A stretch of 64,000 nucleotides of DNA from JBBQZP01 sp038207585 (GCA_038207585.1 JBBQZP010000001.1:124001-188000); one strand, 5' to 3'. Shown: positions 1 to 9,189, counted from the first letter of the stretch. Numbers and translations: made by a program. The notes: generated from the letters alone by a model not told the origin.

Positions 1-1
1 C

Positions 2-172
2 GATGCCGATCTGGCTCAGATCCTGACCACCTCGGCCAGCCCGCAGCAAGCCTGCGACCGCCTGATCGCACAAACGCTGGAGCGTGGCGCGAAAGACAAT
101 GTGACGGCGGTCGTCGTGCGCTGCGTCGAACATATCGCTGATTTTGCGGATTGGGGAGAGGATGATGTCTGA
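2..172 (+). CDS. PP2C-type Ser/Thr protein phosphatase, C-terminal end (partial at left edge)
   Basis: The last 56 codons of a gene entering from the left edge. The tail carries GAKDNVTAVVVR, the closing strand of PP2C phosphatases whose Asp-Asn pair helps hold the metal centre. Its stop overlaps the first codons of the following Ser/Thr kinase, so the two are translationally coupled. In T6SS loci a PP2C phosphatase (PppA/TagG type) reverses kinase-driven phosphorylation of an FHA protein; both partners follow directly. The catalytic N-terminal part lies outside the window, so activity cannot be judged. Confidence 0.85.
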   Translation, partial: DADLAQILTTSASPQQACDRLIAQTLERGAKDNVTAVVVRCVEHIADFADWGEDDV

Positions 173-2297
173 TACTCCGCCACCGCCGCCCGGCGACGAT
201 CCGCCAACGGTTCCGCCGGTGGCCAAACCTGCCCAGGTTGATAATGACCGGACCGAAATTGCACCCATGGTGCTGCGCCCCAAACCGCCTGCCGCAGAAG
301 CGGTATCAGATGACGTGCCGCCGTACACATCCGCCCCGCCAACTCCCGCCACCCAAGAGCCGCCGCGTCTGGCTGCAGGTGCGCCGGTGCCCGTGGGTAC
401 GCTGATCAACAACAACTACGAGATCAAGGAACTGATCAACGCCGGCGGCATGGGCGAGGTGTTTCGCGGCGAGAACGTGTTTACCGGCGACGCGGTTGCG
501 ATCAAGATCGTGCTTCAATCCCTTGCGCATGACCCAAAGGTTGCGGCCCTGTTCATGCGCGAGGCCAAGGTTTTGTGCCAGCTTAGCGATCAGGCCATCG
601 TGCGCTATTACAACTTTGTCCGCGATCCGGCGCTGGACCGGTTCTGTCTCATCATGGAATTCATCGACGGCACGCCGCTTTCGGACCATGTGCGCCAGGT
701 TGCCCCCCTTACCTTGCCCGAGGCGACGCGGCTTTTGAAGCGGCTGGCGCTGGGGTTGGAGCGCGCGCACGGGATGGAGGTCATCCACCGCGACCTGTCG
801 CCCGACAACGTGATGCTGAAAGAGGGCAAGGTCGACAAGGCGGTGCTGATCGACTTTGGCATCGCGAAATCGCAGGAAATGACCGAGAATTCGCTGTTCG
901 GGCAGATGGCGGGGAAATACAAATACGTTTCGCCCGAACAACTGGGCCATTTCGGCGGTGAGATCGGACCCCGCACCGATATCTACGGGCTTGCGCTTCT
1001 GATGGCGGCGGCGATCCGGGGCGAGCCGATTGATATGGGCAGTTCAGTGGTTGAAGCCGTGGATATGCGTCGGTCGATCCCGCCGCTGGACGGGGTCTAT
1101 GACGAGCTGCGCCCGCTTTTCGCGCATATGCTGGAGCCAAATCCGGCAAACCGTCCGGCGCGGATGTCGGATGTGATCCGGCTTCTGGAACATCCGCACG
1201 AGGTTCCGCCGCAATACGGCTCGGTGCCGGGTGTTCCTCCCGAAGAGTTCGAGCGGACGGTGTTTTCGCCCACAACGTCGTTTCCCATGACGTCGCCGCC
1301 CCGGTCGGTGCAGGGCATTGCCGTTCCGGGTCTGCGCCAGCCGCCGACGCGCCGGGGCGGGCCTTTCACGCAAAACCCCGGCCTTTCCATCGCTCCCGGT
1401 CTGGCGATCACAGACGAACATTCAGCCTCGCCGTTTGGCGCGGCGTCAGTGCAGCCTGCGCCGTTGCCGCGAGAGGAGCCGCCGGCGAAACGCGGTGGCG
1501 GCGGCATGTTGTGGGTGGCGGGGATACTGTTGCTGGCAGCGCTTGGCGGCGGGTTTGCCTGGAACAAGGGTTTGATCGGTGGGTCGCGCGGCACGGCGAC
1601 CGTTGCCGCCGCCGATCCCGGCCGGGATATTCTGCCGACGACGCCCCCCGCCGCCGTGGAGCCTGCAGCCGCCAAACCCACGCGGGACGGGTTTCTGGCA
1701 ACCTTTTCGCTGAACCCCTGCGCCTATGCCAACCGGATAGATGCAGGGCCGCAAACCGGCATGATCGAGACGTTTGGCACCAAACCGGGACCCTTCATCG
1801 GTCTGCCCGACGCTTATGCCAAAGAGTTTGGCGCGAAACCTGATCTCGTGGAACGCACGGTCACGGATGCGCAATGCCCGGTCATCGATCTGACGCGAAC
1901 CCTGCAGGCGGGAACTGCGGTCGCGCCGGTTCTGACGCTGGACTCGGCACAGATGACGCCCGGCGGGTCTATTGTCGGGCAGTTGCGTGAACGGCGCGGG
2001 CGGGCGGTCTGGCTTGTTCTGATCACGCCCGATGGTGCTGTCTATAGCCTGACCCCGCGACTGACCGATCAGCCGGACGGAAGTTCGACCTTCAGTTTCG
2101 GGCTGAACACAAAGCCGGGTGCGGGGCCAGTGTCACACCTTATTCTGGCGATTGCCTCTGATGAGCCGCTTCTGAACGCTGCGGCGGCAAAAGATGGCGT
2201 CAAGGCAGCGACTCTGATGCCGCTGGTTCTGGCCGAGGTGAAAGGGCGCAACGGCAAGGCAAGCGGTGCGCTGCGCTATTTCGAAATGTCGCCCTGA
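165..2297 (+). CDS. ppkA: T6SS membrane Ser/Thr protein kinase (PpkA/TagE type)
   Basis: About 710 residues. After a Pro-rich N-terminus of some 75 residues comes a complete Hanks-type kinase domain: Gly-rich loop NAGGMGEVFRG, VAIK lysine near residue 114, HRDLSPDN catalytic loop near 208, DFG near 230 and SPEQLG. A Pro-rich linker leads to one membrane segment (about 447-465) and an extracytoplasmic domain of about 200 residues with two cysteines (NPCAY and AQCPV). That domain resembles the C-terminus of the TonB-like protein at 22413-23663. I chose ATG 165 because GGGGAG at 153-158 sits at good spacing; ATG 162 and TTG 144 are in frame. The role inferred from family and context is threonine phosphorylation of the downstream FHA protein to trigger T6SS assembly. 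Confidence 0.9.
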   Translation: MSDTPPPPPGDDPPTVPPVAKPAQVDNDRTEIAPMVLRPKPPAAEAVSDDVPPYTSAPPTPATQEPPRLAAGAPVPVGTLINNNYEIKELINAGGMGEVFRGENVFTGDAVAIKIVLQSLAHDPKVAALFMREAKVLCQLSDQAIVRYYNFVRDPALDRFCLIMEFIDGTPLSDHVRQVAPLTLPEATRLLKRLALGLERAHGMEVIHRDLSPDNVMLKEGKVDKAVLIDFGIAKSQEMTENSLFGQMAGKYKYVSPEQLGHFGGEIGPRTDIYGLALLMAAAIRGEPIDMGSSVVEAVDMRRSIPPLDGVYDELRPLFAHMLEPNPANRPARMSDVIRLLEHPHEVPPQYGSVPGVPPEEFERTVFSPTTSFPMTSPPRSVQGIAVPGLRQPPTRRGGPFTQNPGLSIAPGLAITDEHSASPFGAASVQPAPLPREEPPAKRGGGGMLWVAGILLLAALGGGFAWNKGLIGGSRGTATVAAADPGRDILPTTPPAAVEPAAAKPTRDGFLATFSLNPCAYANRIDAGPQTGMIETFGTKPGPFIGLPDAYAKEFGAKPDLVERTVTDAQCPVIDLTRTLQAGTAVAPVLTLDSAQMTPGGSIVGQLRERRGRAVWLVLITPDGAVYSLTPRLTDQPDGSSTFSFGLNTKPGAGPVSHLILAIASDEPLLNAAAAKDGVKAATLMPLVLAEVKGRNGKASGALRYFEMSP

Positions 2298-2423
2298 TGT
2301 CCGGCCCCGCACGGACAACTTGACGCATCAAGTGGAATCCTAAACACTTCGGCAAGCTGGACGACCAGGCTTTGAGCGCCATGCCCAATCCTTTGTAACC
2401 CTTCGATTTGGTTGAAACTGACA

Positions 2424-3023
2424 ATGGATACTGTCGACCCTCCGCCAACTGATGATGGGGAAAAGACCCGTCCACCGATGGCCGCCGTGCGGTTTCAGAC
2501 GATCCAGGATCTTTACGCCGCGATTCCGCAGCTTGCGGAACTGACCCAGCAGCGCCCGCGCCCGGGCGAAACCTCGGTCGGGTATCTGGCGCGGTTGCGG
2601 TCCTCGACCACCCCGGAAGAGGCGGTGACGGTCACATCCTTTGCGGTTCTGCCAAAACTTGCGATCTGGTGGGGGCACGAATGTCTTCGCCTGATGCCCG
2701 ATGCGCTTAGCCCCTTGGACAAATCCATGATGGAGCGGGTGGCAGCATGGATTGCACGCCCCGAAACCGATGTGCGGCAGGGCTTGATGCGCGAAGCACT
2801 TTGGGCGCCGACCCGGTCGCCCGGCGTGATGCTGGGGCTGGCCGTGGGCTGGTCGGGCGGGCCGATAGCGCCGAATGACCCCGCCCCGGTGCCGTTGCAC
2901 CGCGCGCCAAGGTCCATCAACACGGCGATCCTGTCGTGTTTGGCCAAGGCTGACATGCGAAGGCGGCCTATCTATCTGGCAAGATTCATTGATATGGCCG
3001 AATCCCTGTTCCGGCTGTATTGA
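2424..3023 (+). CDS. Uncharacterised T6SS-associated cytosolic protein
   Basis: About 199 residues, with no signal peptide or clear membrane segment. It has a Trp-rich middle (KLAIWWGHECLRLM) and a helical C-terminus ending RFIDMAESLFRLY. It lies between the kinase and the FHA gene in the same direction, 34 bases before the FHA start. I recall proteins of this kind as an uncharacterised family in alphaproteobacterial T6SS loci (possibly DUF6931), but cannot confirm this. ATG 2424 is preferred over the in-frame TTG at 2412; neither has a strong ribosome binding site. The function is unknown; position suggests a part in the phosphorylation control layer. Confidence 0.7.
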   Translation: MDTVDPPPTDDGEKTRPPMAAVRFQTIQDLYAAIPQLAELTQQRPRPGETSVGYLARLRSSTTPEEAVTVTSFAVLPKLAIWWGHECLRLMPDALSPLDKSMMERVAAWIARPETDVRQGLMREALWAPTRSPGVMLGLAVGWSGGPIAPNDPAPVPLHRAPRSINTAILSCLAKADMRRRPIYLARFIDMAESLFRLY

Positions 3024-3057
3024 ACACGGTCGTTGATCGTGGGAAGAACGTGACAGG

Positions 3058-4368
3058 ATGATACTGACCCTACGCATCGAAAACGTGCAGTTCCTGGAGG
3101 GCGGCAGCCCGATCGAGGTAACAACCTCGGGTCGGCCGATCCGTGTTGGCCGGGCGTCTAGAATGGATTGGGTGCTGCCGGACCCGACGCGATTCATCTC
3201 CAGCCACCATTTTGATGTCGAACCGCGGGACGGGGCCTATTGGCTGACGGACAGGTCAACGAACGGGACGTTCCTTGTGGGGCAGCCCTACCGGCTGGAC
3301 GGGCCCTACCGTCTTTCAAACGGGGATCGGTTTCAGGTTGGAAATTACTATGTAGCGGTGACGCTTGGTGGCGTTCAGCCTGCGGCGCACGGGTTTTCGC
3401 CACAACCGCCGCAAATGGCCCCGACTCCTCCGGCTTTATCCTTCGACGATTCGGCGGACCCGTGGTCTGTTGGCATGTCAGCGCCCGCGCCGGTTGATCC
3501 GATGCCGCGTCCGGAACCACGCCGGTTTGCCGACTTTTCGGATGAGTTCATTGTAACTCCCGGCGCCGTTGCACAGGCACCCTGGCCGCAGACGCCGCAA
3601 CCGAGCCCAGCCCCCGCACCCGTGCCGCAGGAATTCGGCGCGGCGGGATCGCCGTTTGCCATGCCACAGCCACCGGCGTCGATGCTGGGCGGACAACCTG
3701 CCGCTGCACCCGCACCCATCAAGGCTTCCCCCTTTGCGCCAGCGGCTGCCGTGCCTGTAGCCCCGGCTGAGGGGTCTGCCGCCAAGACGGCCCTCTTGAA
3801 AGCGTTTTGTGAAGGTGCGGGTTTGCCCACCACATCATTGGACGGGGTAAATCCCGAAACCTTCGCCCATGAAATGGGCCGGACCATGCGGATCGTTGCA
3901 TCCGAGCTGATGATCCTGCTGCAAGACCGCGCAACCACCAAGAAATTTACCAAGGGTGGCGAGCGCACGATGATCGGTGCCACCAATAACAACCCGCTGA
4001 AATTTTTGCCTGACGCCACCCAAGCGCTGGACGCCATGTTTGTGTCCCCGCGCGACGGATTCCTGAAGGGTGGTGATGGCATCGCTGCGGGCCTTGCCGA
4101 TGTGCGCCTGCATCAGATGGCAATTTTTGCCGCAATCCAGCCCGCGTTGATCAAGTTGTTGTCCGATCTTGCACCTGAGGCGATTGACGATCAGCCCGGA
4201 GGCGGCGGGTTGCTGGGTGGATCAAACAAGAAAAAATCCTGGGATACCTATGTCGAACGCTGGGATGCCAAGGCGGGCAAGCATGAAAACGGCATGCTCG
4301 ATGCGTTTCTGACCCATTTTGCCGAAGCGTATTCGGTGGCCGTGGCGGGCATGCGGCAGGGGCGCTAG
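3058..4368 (+). CDS. tagH: T6SS-associated FHA-domain protein TagH
   Basis: 436 residues. The N-terminal ~100 residues form an FHA phosphothreonine-binding domain (RPIRVGRAS, FISSHHFDV, DRSTNGTFLVG are the Gly-Arg, Ser-x-x-His and Asn-Gly signatures). A long Pro/Ala-rich linker follows, then a C-terminal helical TagH domain from about residue 245 (LPTTSLDG, MGRTMRIVASELMILLQDR, NPLKF). In characterised T6SSs the FHA protein is the kinase substrate that licenses assembly, which fits the kinase and phosphatase immediately upstream. The next gene has its own promoter-like sequence, so TagH may close the regulatory operon. Confidence 0.9.
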   Translation: MILTLRIENVQFLEGGSPIEVTTSGRPIRVGRASRMDWVLPDPTRFISSHHFDVEPRDGAYWLTDRSTNGTFLVGQPYRLDGPYRLSNGDRFQVGNYYVAVTLGGVQPAAHGFSPQPPQMAPTPPALSFDDSADPWSVGMSAPAPVDPMPRPEPRRFADFSDEFIVTPGAVAQAPWPQTPQPSPAPAPVPQEFGAAGSPFAMPQPPASMLGGQPAAAPAPIKASPFAPAAAVPVAPAEGSAAKTALLKAFCEGAGLPTTSLDGVNPETFAHEMGRTMRIVASELMILLQDRATTKKFTKGGERTMIGATNNNPLKFLPDATQALDAMFVSPRDGFLKGGDGIAAGLADVRLHQMAIFAAIQPALIKLLSDLAPEAIDDQPGGGGLLGGSNKKKSWDTYVERWDAKAGKHENGMLDAFLTHFAEAYSVAVAGMRQGR

Positions 4369-4373
4369 ACGCG

Positions 4374-4402
4374 TTGATCGGATTTCGCCTTACTGCTAGG
4401 TT
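4374..4402 (+). promoter_or_regulatory. Sigma-70-type promoter for tssA
   Basis: TTGATC at 4374-4379 and TAGGTT at 4397-4402, separated by 17 bases, lie in the 65-base gap between tagH and tssA. The same TTGnnn-17-TAGGTT layout occurs before the mitofilin gene and before the leader-like unit at 47.3 kb, which supports a real promoter. It would start the structural T6SS operon independently of the regulatory genes. Confidence 0.5.
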
Positions 4403-4433
4403 GCCGCAAAAGCTTTGAATTGAAGGGTGTTTC

Positions 4434-5756
4434 ATGTCTTTGGATTGGTTGACGGCGGCGGTCTCTGATGACGAACCCTGCGGCCCGGATCTGGCAGAAA
4501 TCGACGATTCCGCTTTTGCAGAATATTACTATGAAGCCGAAGCGAACATGCCCGAGCGCTATTTTACGCCGGGGATAAAAGGGCCGGGTGACGATCATGT
4601 TCCGGGGGTTCTGTTCGACCCCAAGAGTATTCGTCACGACAAAGAAAAAGAGACGATTGTCGCCCTTTTGAAGCGAAGCCGTGATCTGCGGCTTTTGTCG
4701 CTGTTGGCGCGGCAGCAAATTCTGGCGGGTCGGTTGGAAGGATATGTCGAGGCGGTCAGCGCCATCGCCTCGCTGCTGGAGGTTCATGCGGCCGCCGTGC
4801 ACCCCGCCGAAAACGCCGACCGCCGCTCTGCGTTGGAGGAACTGGCGAATGCGACCACGGTGTGCACGGCCATTCAGTATGTGAACATCGCCGGAAGCGC
4901 CGAGATTACCTATCGTCGCTATCTCGCCGCCTCGGGGCAATCGGAACCGCGGGCGGGGGAAGTGGGGCTGCAAGCCTCGGGAATTCTGGGGGCGTTGTCC
5001 GCGCCGGGGAACAAGGCGGTCGATCAGGCACACAAGTTGCTCAGTGCAGCCCTGTCCGGCTTGGGCCGGGTCAAGGCCGCCTGTCTGCGTGGCGACCGGC
5101 CTTTCACACCGGCGCTTGCCGCCGCTGAAAAGGCGTTTGGCGACGTGCGCGCCCTTCTGGAACAGGCGCGGGGCGATCTTGGGTCCGAAGCTGCAGTCGT
5201 TGCACCCGTCACCACGCCCGAGGGATCAAATGCGCCGGGCGAAAGCGCCGCCCCTTCGGCCGCCGCGCCTTCGGGCGGTCCGGCGCGCCAGATTGCCAAC
5301 AAGGCTGACGCACGCCAGACGCTTGGCGCAATCGAGCTTTACTTCTTTCGCAACGAGGCGTCGTCAGCGGCGCTTTTGCTGGTGACGCAGGCCCGCCTTC
5401 TGGTTGGCAAACCGCTGGTCGAGGCTATTGAGACATTGTTGCCCGAAGATGCGGGAAAGGTGCGCATTGATTTTGGCCCCGAAACCGGGTTTTCGATGTC
5501 AATGGACCGGTTGCGGATGCTGTCGGCAGAACTCTCGGCATTGGCACCGGCGGAACCCGAAGATCCGCCCGGACCACCACCCGAAATTTCAAGCCGCGCC
5601 GACGTTGCAGCGTCTTTGCGCGGGCTGGACGAATATTTTCGCCAACGCGAACCGGCAAGCCCGATTCCCCTGCTTCTGAATCGAGCAAGGGCCTATCTTG
5701 AAAAGGATTTCTCGGCTATCGTCGCAGAATTGTTACCAGCGCGTGCAAAGACCTGA
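4434..5756 (+). CDS. tssA: T6SS assembly/cap protein TssA
   Basis: 440 residues. The N-terminal ImpA-type domain is clear (LTAAVSDDEPCGPDL, an acidic/aromatic FAEYYYEAEA stretch, and RSRDLRLLSLLARQ). An Ala/Pro-rich hinge near residues 245-280 leads to a C-terminal helical region with two similar segments (ELYFFRNEASSAALLLV and LDEYFRQREPASPIPLLL), which look like an internal duplication. TssA proteins prime polymerisation of the Hcp tube and sheath at the baseplate or cap the distal end. It is the first gene of the structural block. AAGGGTG upstream of ATG 4434 is a reasonable ribosome binding site. Confidence 0.88.
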   Translation: MSLDWLTAAVSDDEPCGPDLAEIDDSAFAEYYYEAEANMPERYFTPGIKGPGDDHVPGVLFDPKSIRHDKEKETIVALLKRSRDLRLLSLLARQQILAGRLEGYVEAVSAIASLLEVHAAAVHPAENADRRSALEELANATTVCTAIQYVNIAGSAEITYRRYLAASGQSEPRAGEVGLQASGILGALSAPGNKAVDQAHKLLSAALSGLGRVKAACLRGDRPFTPALAAAEKAFGDVRALLEQARGDLGSEAAVVAPVTTPEGSNAPGESAAPSAAAPSGGPARQIANKADARQTLGAIELYFFRNEASSAALLLVTQARLLVGKPLVEAIETLLPEDAGKVRIDFGPETGFSMSMDRLRMLSAELSALAPAEPEDPPGPPPEISSRADVAASLRGLDEYFRQREPASPIPLLLNRARAYLEKDFSAIVAELLPARAKT

Positions 5757-5794
5757 CACGGTTTACGTAGGGAAAGCCTTACCACGCTTCATCG

Positions 5795-5842
5795 TTGACT
5801 TGGCGGATCAATAGCTGTTTGATCCCGCCACTTGAGGGAGAG
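5795..5842 (+). promoter_or_regulatory. Leader of tssB: promoter-like boxes overlapping an inverted repeat
   Basis: TTGACT (5795-5800) and TTTGAT (5818-5823) are 17 bases apart. An imperfect inverted repeat, GGCGGATCAA (5802-5811) against TTGATCCCGCC (5819-5829), covers the spacer and the -10 region. GAGGGAGAG before ATG 5848 is a strong ribosome binding site. The repeat could be an operator or an RNA hairpin limiting read-through into tssB. Confidence 0.4.
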
Positions 5843-5847
5843 TTTTT

Positions 5848-6369
5848 ATGGCTTCAGATTCTGCTACCGGCTTTATCAAACGCAATCGTCCGCCGCGCGT
5901 TAACATTTCTTACGCTGATCCGTATGACAGTGAAAAGATGGTGGAACTGCCGTTCGTTATGGGCGTGATGTCGGATCTGTCCGGAAATGCCTCGAAAAAC
6001 GAAAAGCCCCCGATTGCAGAGCGTGACTTTGTTGATGTGACGTCGTCGACGCTGGATGATTACATGGCCAGCGTGTCGCCCGGCCTGTCGTTTACCGTCG
6101 AAAACAAGCTTGATCCCGAAGCTGGCGGTAAGATCGGCCTGAACCTCGAATTCAACTGCATGGAAGATTTCGGTCCGGCGGCGATTGCCCGTCAGGTGCC
6201 GTCGCTGCGCAAACTGCTGGAGGCGCGTGAGCATCTGGCAAACCTGTCGCGCTATATGAATGGCAAGTCCAAGGCGCAGGATCACATCAAGCAACTTCTG
6301 AACGATCCCGAACTGATGGCGGCTCTTGCCGAACGCAGCAAGGACGCGGATTCGGGTAAAGACGAATAA
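5848..6369 (+). CDS. tssB: T6SS contractile sheath small subunit TssB (VipA)
   Basis: 173 residues, the usual TssB length. Recognisable features are the N-terminal RPPRVNISY, the strand VELPFVMGVMSDLSG, DVTSSTLDDYMASVSPGLSF and the C-terminal helix with LNDPELMAALAE. TssB pairs with TssC to build the cytoplasmic contractile sheath that drives the Hcp tube outward; ClpV recycles the contracted sheath. It is followed after 51 bases by tssC in the same direction. Confidence 0.95.
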   Translation: MASDSATGFIKRNRPPRVNISYADPYDSEKMVELPFVMGVMSDLSGNASKNEKPPIAERDFVDVTSSTLDDYMASVSPGLSFTVENKLDPEAGGKIGLNLEFNCMEDFGPAAIARQVPSLRKLLEAREHLANLSRYMNGKSKAQDHIKQLLNDPELMAALAERSKDADSGKDE

Positions 6370-6420
6370 TTCCGGTGCGTCGGCACAAGGTGGCGTTCGG
6401 TTAAAAGGACAAAGGCGAAT

Positions 6421-7914
6421 ATGGCAAACGAAGCGCAAAAACAGGACGGACAAGTTGCCGGAGGGCTGACCGAGCTTGACGAATTTTCCGATATCCTGAA
6501 GCAGACGATCAAACCGCGCACCGAAGAGGCGGCGAAGGAAGTCGACATCGCCGTTGTAGCGCTTGTGCGTGAGGCGCTGAGCGACGAGTCGATCATCTCG
6601 GATGACGTGATCGACACGATTGATGCAATGCTTGCCAAGATCGACAAGAAACTGACCGATCAGGTCAACCAGATCATCCACGCCGAACCCTTCCAGAAGC
6701 TTGAGGCGAGCTGGCGCGGGTTGGCCTACACGATCAACAACGCCGAAACGGATTCGTCTTTGCGTGTGAACGTGATGAACGTGTCCAAGGACGAACTGAA
6801 AAGCGAGTTGCGCCGCTATCCGGGTGCAAAGTGGGACAAAAGCCCGCTGTTCAACAAAATCTACGAAGAAGAATTCGGCACGATGGGCGGCAAGCCGTTT
6901 GGCGCGCTGATTGGCGATTTCTACTTTGACCATTCGACGGGCGATGTCGGCCTGCTGCGCGATCTGGCCAAGATTGCCGCCACGGCACATGCGCCGTTCA
7001 TTTCAGCGGCCGCGCCTACGCTTCTTGGCATGGATGGCTGGAATGAAATCGGCAATCCGCCCGATCTGTCGGAGATTTTCGACACCCCCGACTACGCCGC
7101 CTGGAACAGCCTGCGGGATTCCGAAAACTCACGCTATGTCGCTTTGACCCTGCCGCGCGTTTTGTCTCGTGAACCCTACAGCCAGAATTCCAATTCTGTG
7201 GTTGAGGAGTTTGCGTTCGAAGAAGAAACCGACGGTCACGCGGGCAACATGTATGCTTGGATGAACGCGGCGCATGCAATGGCAGCCAACATCAACAGGG
7301 CGCACAAGGAACATGGCTGGACGGTGCGGATTCGCGGTGTGCAATCCGGTGGTGAGGTGATGAACCTTCCGACCCACACCTTCGATACCGGTGACGGGTC
7401 CAAGGACATGAAATGCCCCACCGAAGTATCGATCACCGACCGTCGCGAGGGCGAGTTGAGCAAGGCCGGCCTGATCGGTCTGATCCATCGCAAGCATACC
7501 GACAAGGCCGCCTTCATCGGCGCGCAAAGCCTGTATCGCCCGAAAAAATACGTCGACGATCTGGCGACCGCGTCCGACAACATGTCGTCGCGTATTCCCT
7601 ACATTTTCGCCGTGTCACGTTTCAGCCATTATCTGAAGTGTATGGTGCGCGACAAGATCGGGGCGAGCCCGGATCGTATTCAGCTTGAAAAGGATCTTCA
7701 GGGCTGGATCAACAAATATGTCTCGGCGAATCCGGAAAGCGCTACCGAAAAGGAAAAGGCCAAAAAGCCCCTTGCCGGTGCCACTGTTCAGGTGATCGCC
7801 GATGAGGAAAACCCCGGCTACTACGTCGGCAAGTTCTTCCTCAAACCCCACTTCCAGATGGAAGGCATGGATATCGGGATGAGCCTGGTATCGAAACTCC
7901 CCTCCGGCAAGTAA
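6421..7914 (+). CDS. tssC: T6SS contractile sheath large subunit TssC (VipB)
   Basis: 497 residues, full length for the family. Diagnostic segments include KLEASWRGLAYTINNAET near the start, LLRDLAKIAATAHAPFISAA in the middle, and the C-terminal SRFSHYLKCMVRDKIG. It forms the bulk of the contractile sheath with TssB. A purine-rich AAAGGCG precedes ATG 6421. Nothing appears truncated or altered. Confidence 0.96.
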   Translation: MANEAQKQDGQVAGGLTELDEFSDILKQTIKPRTEEAAKEVDIAVVALVREALSDESIISDDVIDTIDAMLAKIDKKLTDQVNQIIHAEPFQKLEASWRGLAYTINNAETDSSLRVNVMNVSKDELKSELRRYPGAKWDKSPLFNKIYEEEFGTMGGKPFGALIGDFYFDHSTGDVGLLRDLAKIAATAHAPFISAAAPTLLGMDGWNEIGNPPDLSEIFDTPDYAAWNSLRDSENSRYVALTLPRVLSREPYSQNSNSVVEEFAFEEETDGHAGNMYAWMNAAHAMAANINRAHKEHGWTVRIRGVQSGGEVMNLPTHTFDTGDGSKDMKCPTEVSITDRREGELSKAGLIGLIHRKHTDKAAFIGAQSLYRPKKYVDDLATASDNMSSRIPYIFAVSRFSHYLKCMVRDKIGASPDRIQLEKDLQGWINKYVSANPESATEKEKAKKPLAGATVQVIADEENPGYYVGKFFLKPHFQMEGMDIGMSLVSKLPSGK

Positions 7915-7965
7915 CGTCGGATCTTTACGATTAACACTGGCCAATGGCTACCAAGGAGCGAGAAT

Positions 7966-8466
7966 ATGGCAGTCGATATTTTTCTGAAACTTTCGAATAG
8001 CATCAAAGGTGAGTCCGCCGACTCAACTCATGCAGATGAAATTGATGTTCTGGCCTGGAGCTGGGGTTTGACCCAAAGCGGCACCACCCACATGGGTGCG
8101 GGCGGCGGTGGCAGTAAGGTCAACGTGCATGACATCAGCCTGACCAAGTATGTCGATCTGGCATCGCATGACCTGATCAAGAAATGCGCCAACGGGACGC
8201 ATATCGAAACGGGCGACCTGGTTGTTCGCAAATCGGGCGGCGACTCGCCGGTTGAATACTTCAAGATGCACATGGAAAACATCATCGTCAGCTCATATCA
8301 GACGGGCGGATCGAAAGATGGTCTGGACCGTATTCAGGAAAACCTGACGCTCAACTTCCGCAAGTTCGAAATCACCTACACGCTGCAGGACACCAAATCG
8401 GGTGCTGCTGGTGCTGAAGGTACGGCTGGCTGGGATGTTGCGGCCAACACGGCCTGGACGGCCTGA
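7966..8466 (+). CDS. hcp: T6SS inner tube protein Hcp (TssD)
   Basis: 166 residues, one Hcp domain. MAVDIFLKLSNSIKGES, AWSWGLTQSGTTHMG and NLTLNFRKFEITYTLQD are typical. Hcp hexamers stack into the tube that is expelled and can carry small effectors. AAGGAG at the correct distance from ATG 7966 gives a strong start. A stable hairpin lies just after the stop. There is no C-terminal effector extension. Confidence 0.95.
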   Translation: MAVDIFLKLSNSIKGESADSTHADEIDVLAWSWGLTQSGTTHMGAGGGGSKVNVHDISLTKYVDLASHDLIKKCANGTHIETGDLVVRKSGGDSPVEYFKMHMENIIVSSYQTGGSKDGLDRIQENLTLNFRKFEITYTLQDTKSGAAGAEGTAGWDVAANTAWTA

Positions 8467-8494
8467 TCCGTCGTTCCTTGATGCCAAGATATCA

Positions 8495-8528
8495 GATGCG
8501 GCAAGCCGGATTTATCGCTTGCCGCATC
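8495..8528 (+). terminator. Stable hairpin after hcp (partial terminator or mRNA stabiliser)
   Basis: A perfect 11-base inverted repeat, GATGCGGCAAG (8495-8505) and CTTGCCGCATC (8518-8528), with a 12-base loop, is followed by TTGTTG rather than a clean T-run. It lies in the 141-base gap between hcp and tssE. It may reduce read-through or protect the hcp message so that the tube protein is made in excess over baseplate proteins. Confidence 0.6.
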
Positions 8529-8607
8529 TTGTTGACAGACCGAATTATTGCTTGCCGACGGTATGTCTTTGCAGCGCTTTGGTGCAGCATTGGGGACTTG
8601 ATTTTTT

Positions 8608-9189
8608 ATGACCCAGCGCGAACCTTCCTCTCGAAATTCCGCCCATGAGGCTGGTCGCAAGCAAGTTTCCCTGATGCATGTGTTCCGCTCGGCCGCAGAA
8701 CGCGGTGATGCGCGCGACGGCAAGGCCAACTATGTTGATGGTGACCGCGAACTGACGATCCGCAGCAAGGAACGGCGTGAGGGCACAACCGAGGAAACGC
8801 TGCGGCGACATCTGAATAATGATATGGCCAGCCTGATGAACACGATCAGTCTGGACGCGGTGCTTGATCTGGAAGACCACCCCTTCATCCGCGATTCGAT
8901 CATCAATTACGGCTTTGGTGATCTGAGCGATCTGAGCAATTCCGCTGCAGCGGGGGCCGAAATTGCGAAGCTTATACGCGAAACGCTGATCCGAAATGAA
9001 CCCCGACTGATTGCCGAAACGGTGGAAATCCACGTCGATCACGATGCGCAAAGCACGACGCAGCGCCTCAGCTTCAACATCACCGCCGAAATGGTGGCAA
9101 CCCCGGTCGACATTCCGCTGGATTTCGTGGCCGAGGTCGACATGGGCGCGGGCAAGATTCAGATGACCAAGCTGCGGGTGGCCACATGA
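8608..9189 (+). CDS. tssE: T6SS baseplate protein TssE (gp25-like)
   Basis: 193 residues. The gp25-type core is visible: RHLNNDMASLMNTISL, the Tyr-Gly-Phe-Gly-Asp motif in INYGFGDLSD, and IRETLIRNEPRL, followed by a C-terminal strand pattern typical of baseplate wedge proteins. TssE joins the sheath to the baseplate wedges of TssF and TssG. Its stop overlaps the tssF start as ATGA, giving translational coupling. Confidence 0.92.
   Translation: MTQREPSSRNSAHEAGRKQVSLMHVFRSAAERGDARDGKANYVDGDRELTIRSKERREGTTEETLRRHLNNDMASLMNTISLDAVLDLEDHPFIRDSIINYGFGDLSDLSNSAAAGAEIAKLIRETLIRNEPRLIAETVEIHVDHDAQSTTQRLSFNITAEMVATPVDIPLDFVAEVDMGAGKIQMTKLRVAT

Noticed and set aside
2298..2423. TTGACG-led promoter and small TGTCCG/CGGACA hairpin after the kinase gene
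   Set aside because: No convincing -10 box at proper spacing, and the hairpin has only six pairs with no T-run.
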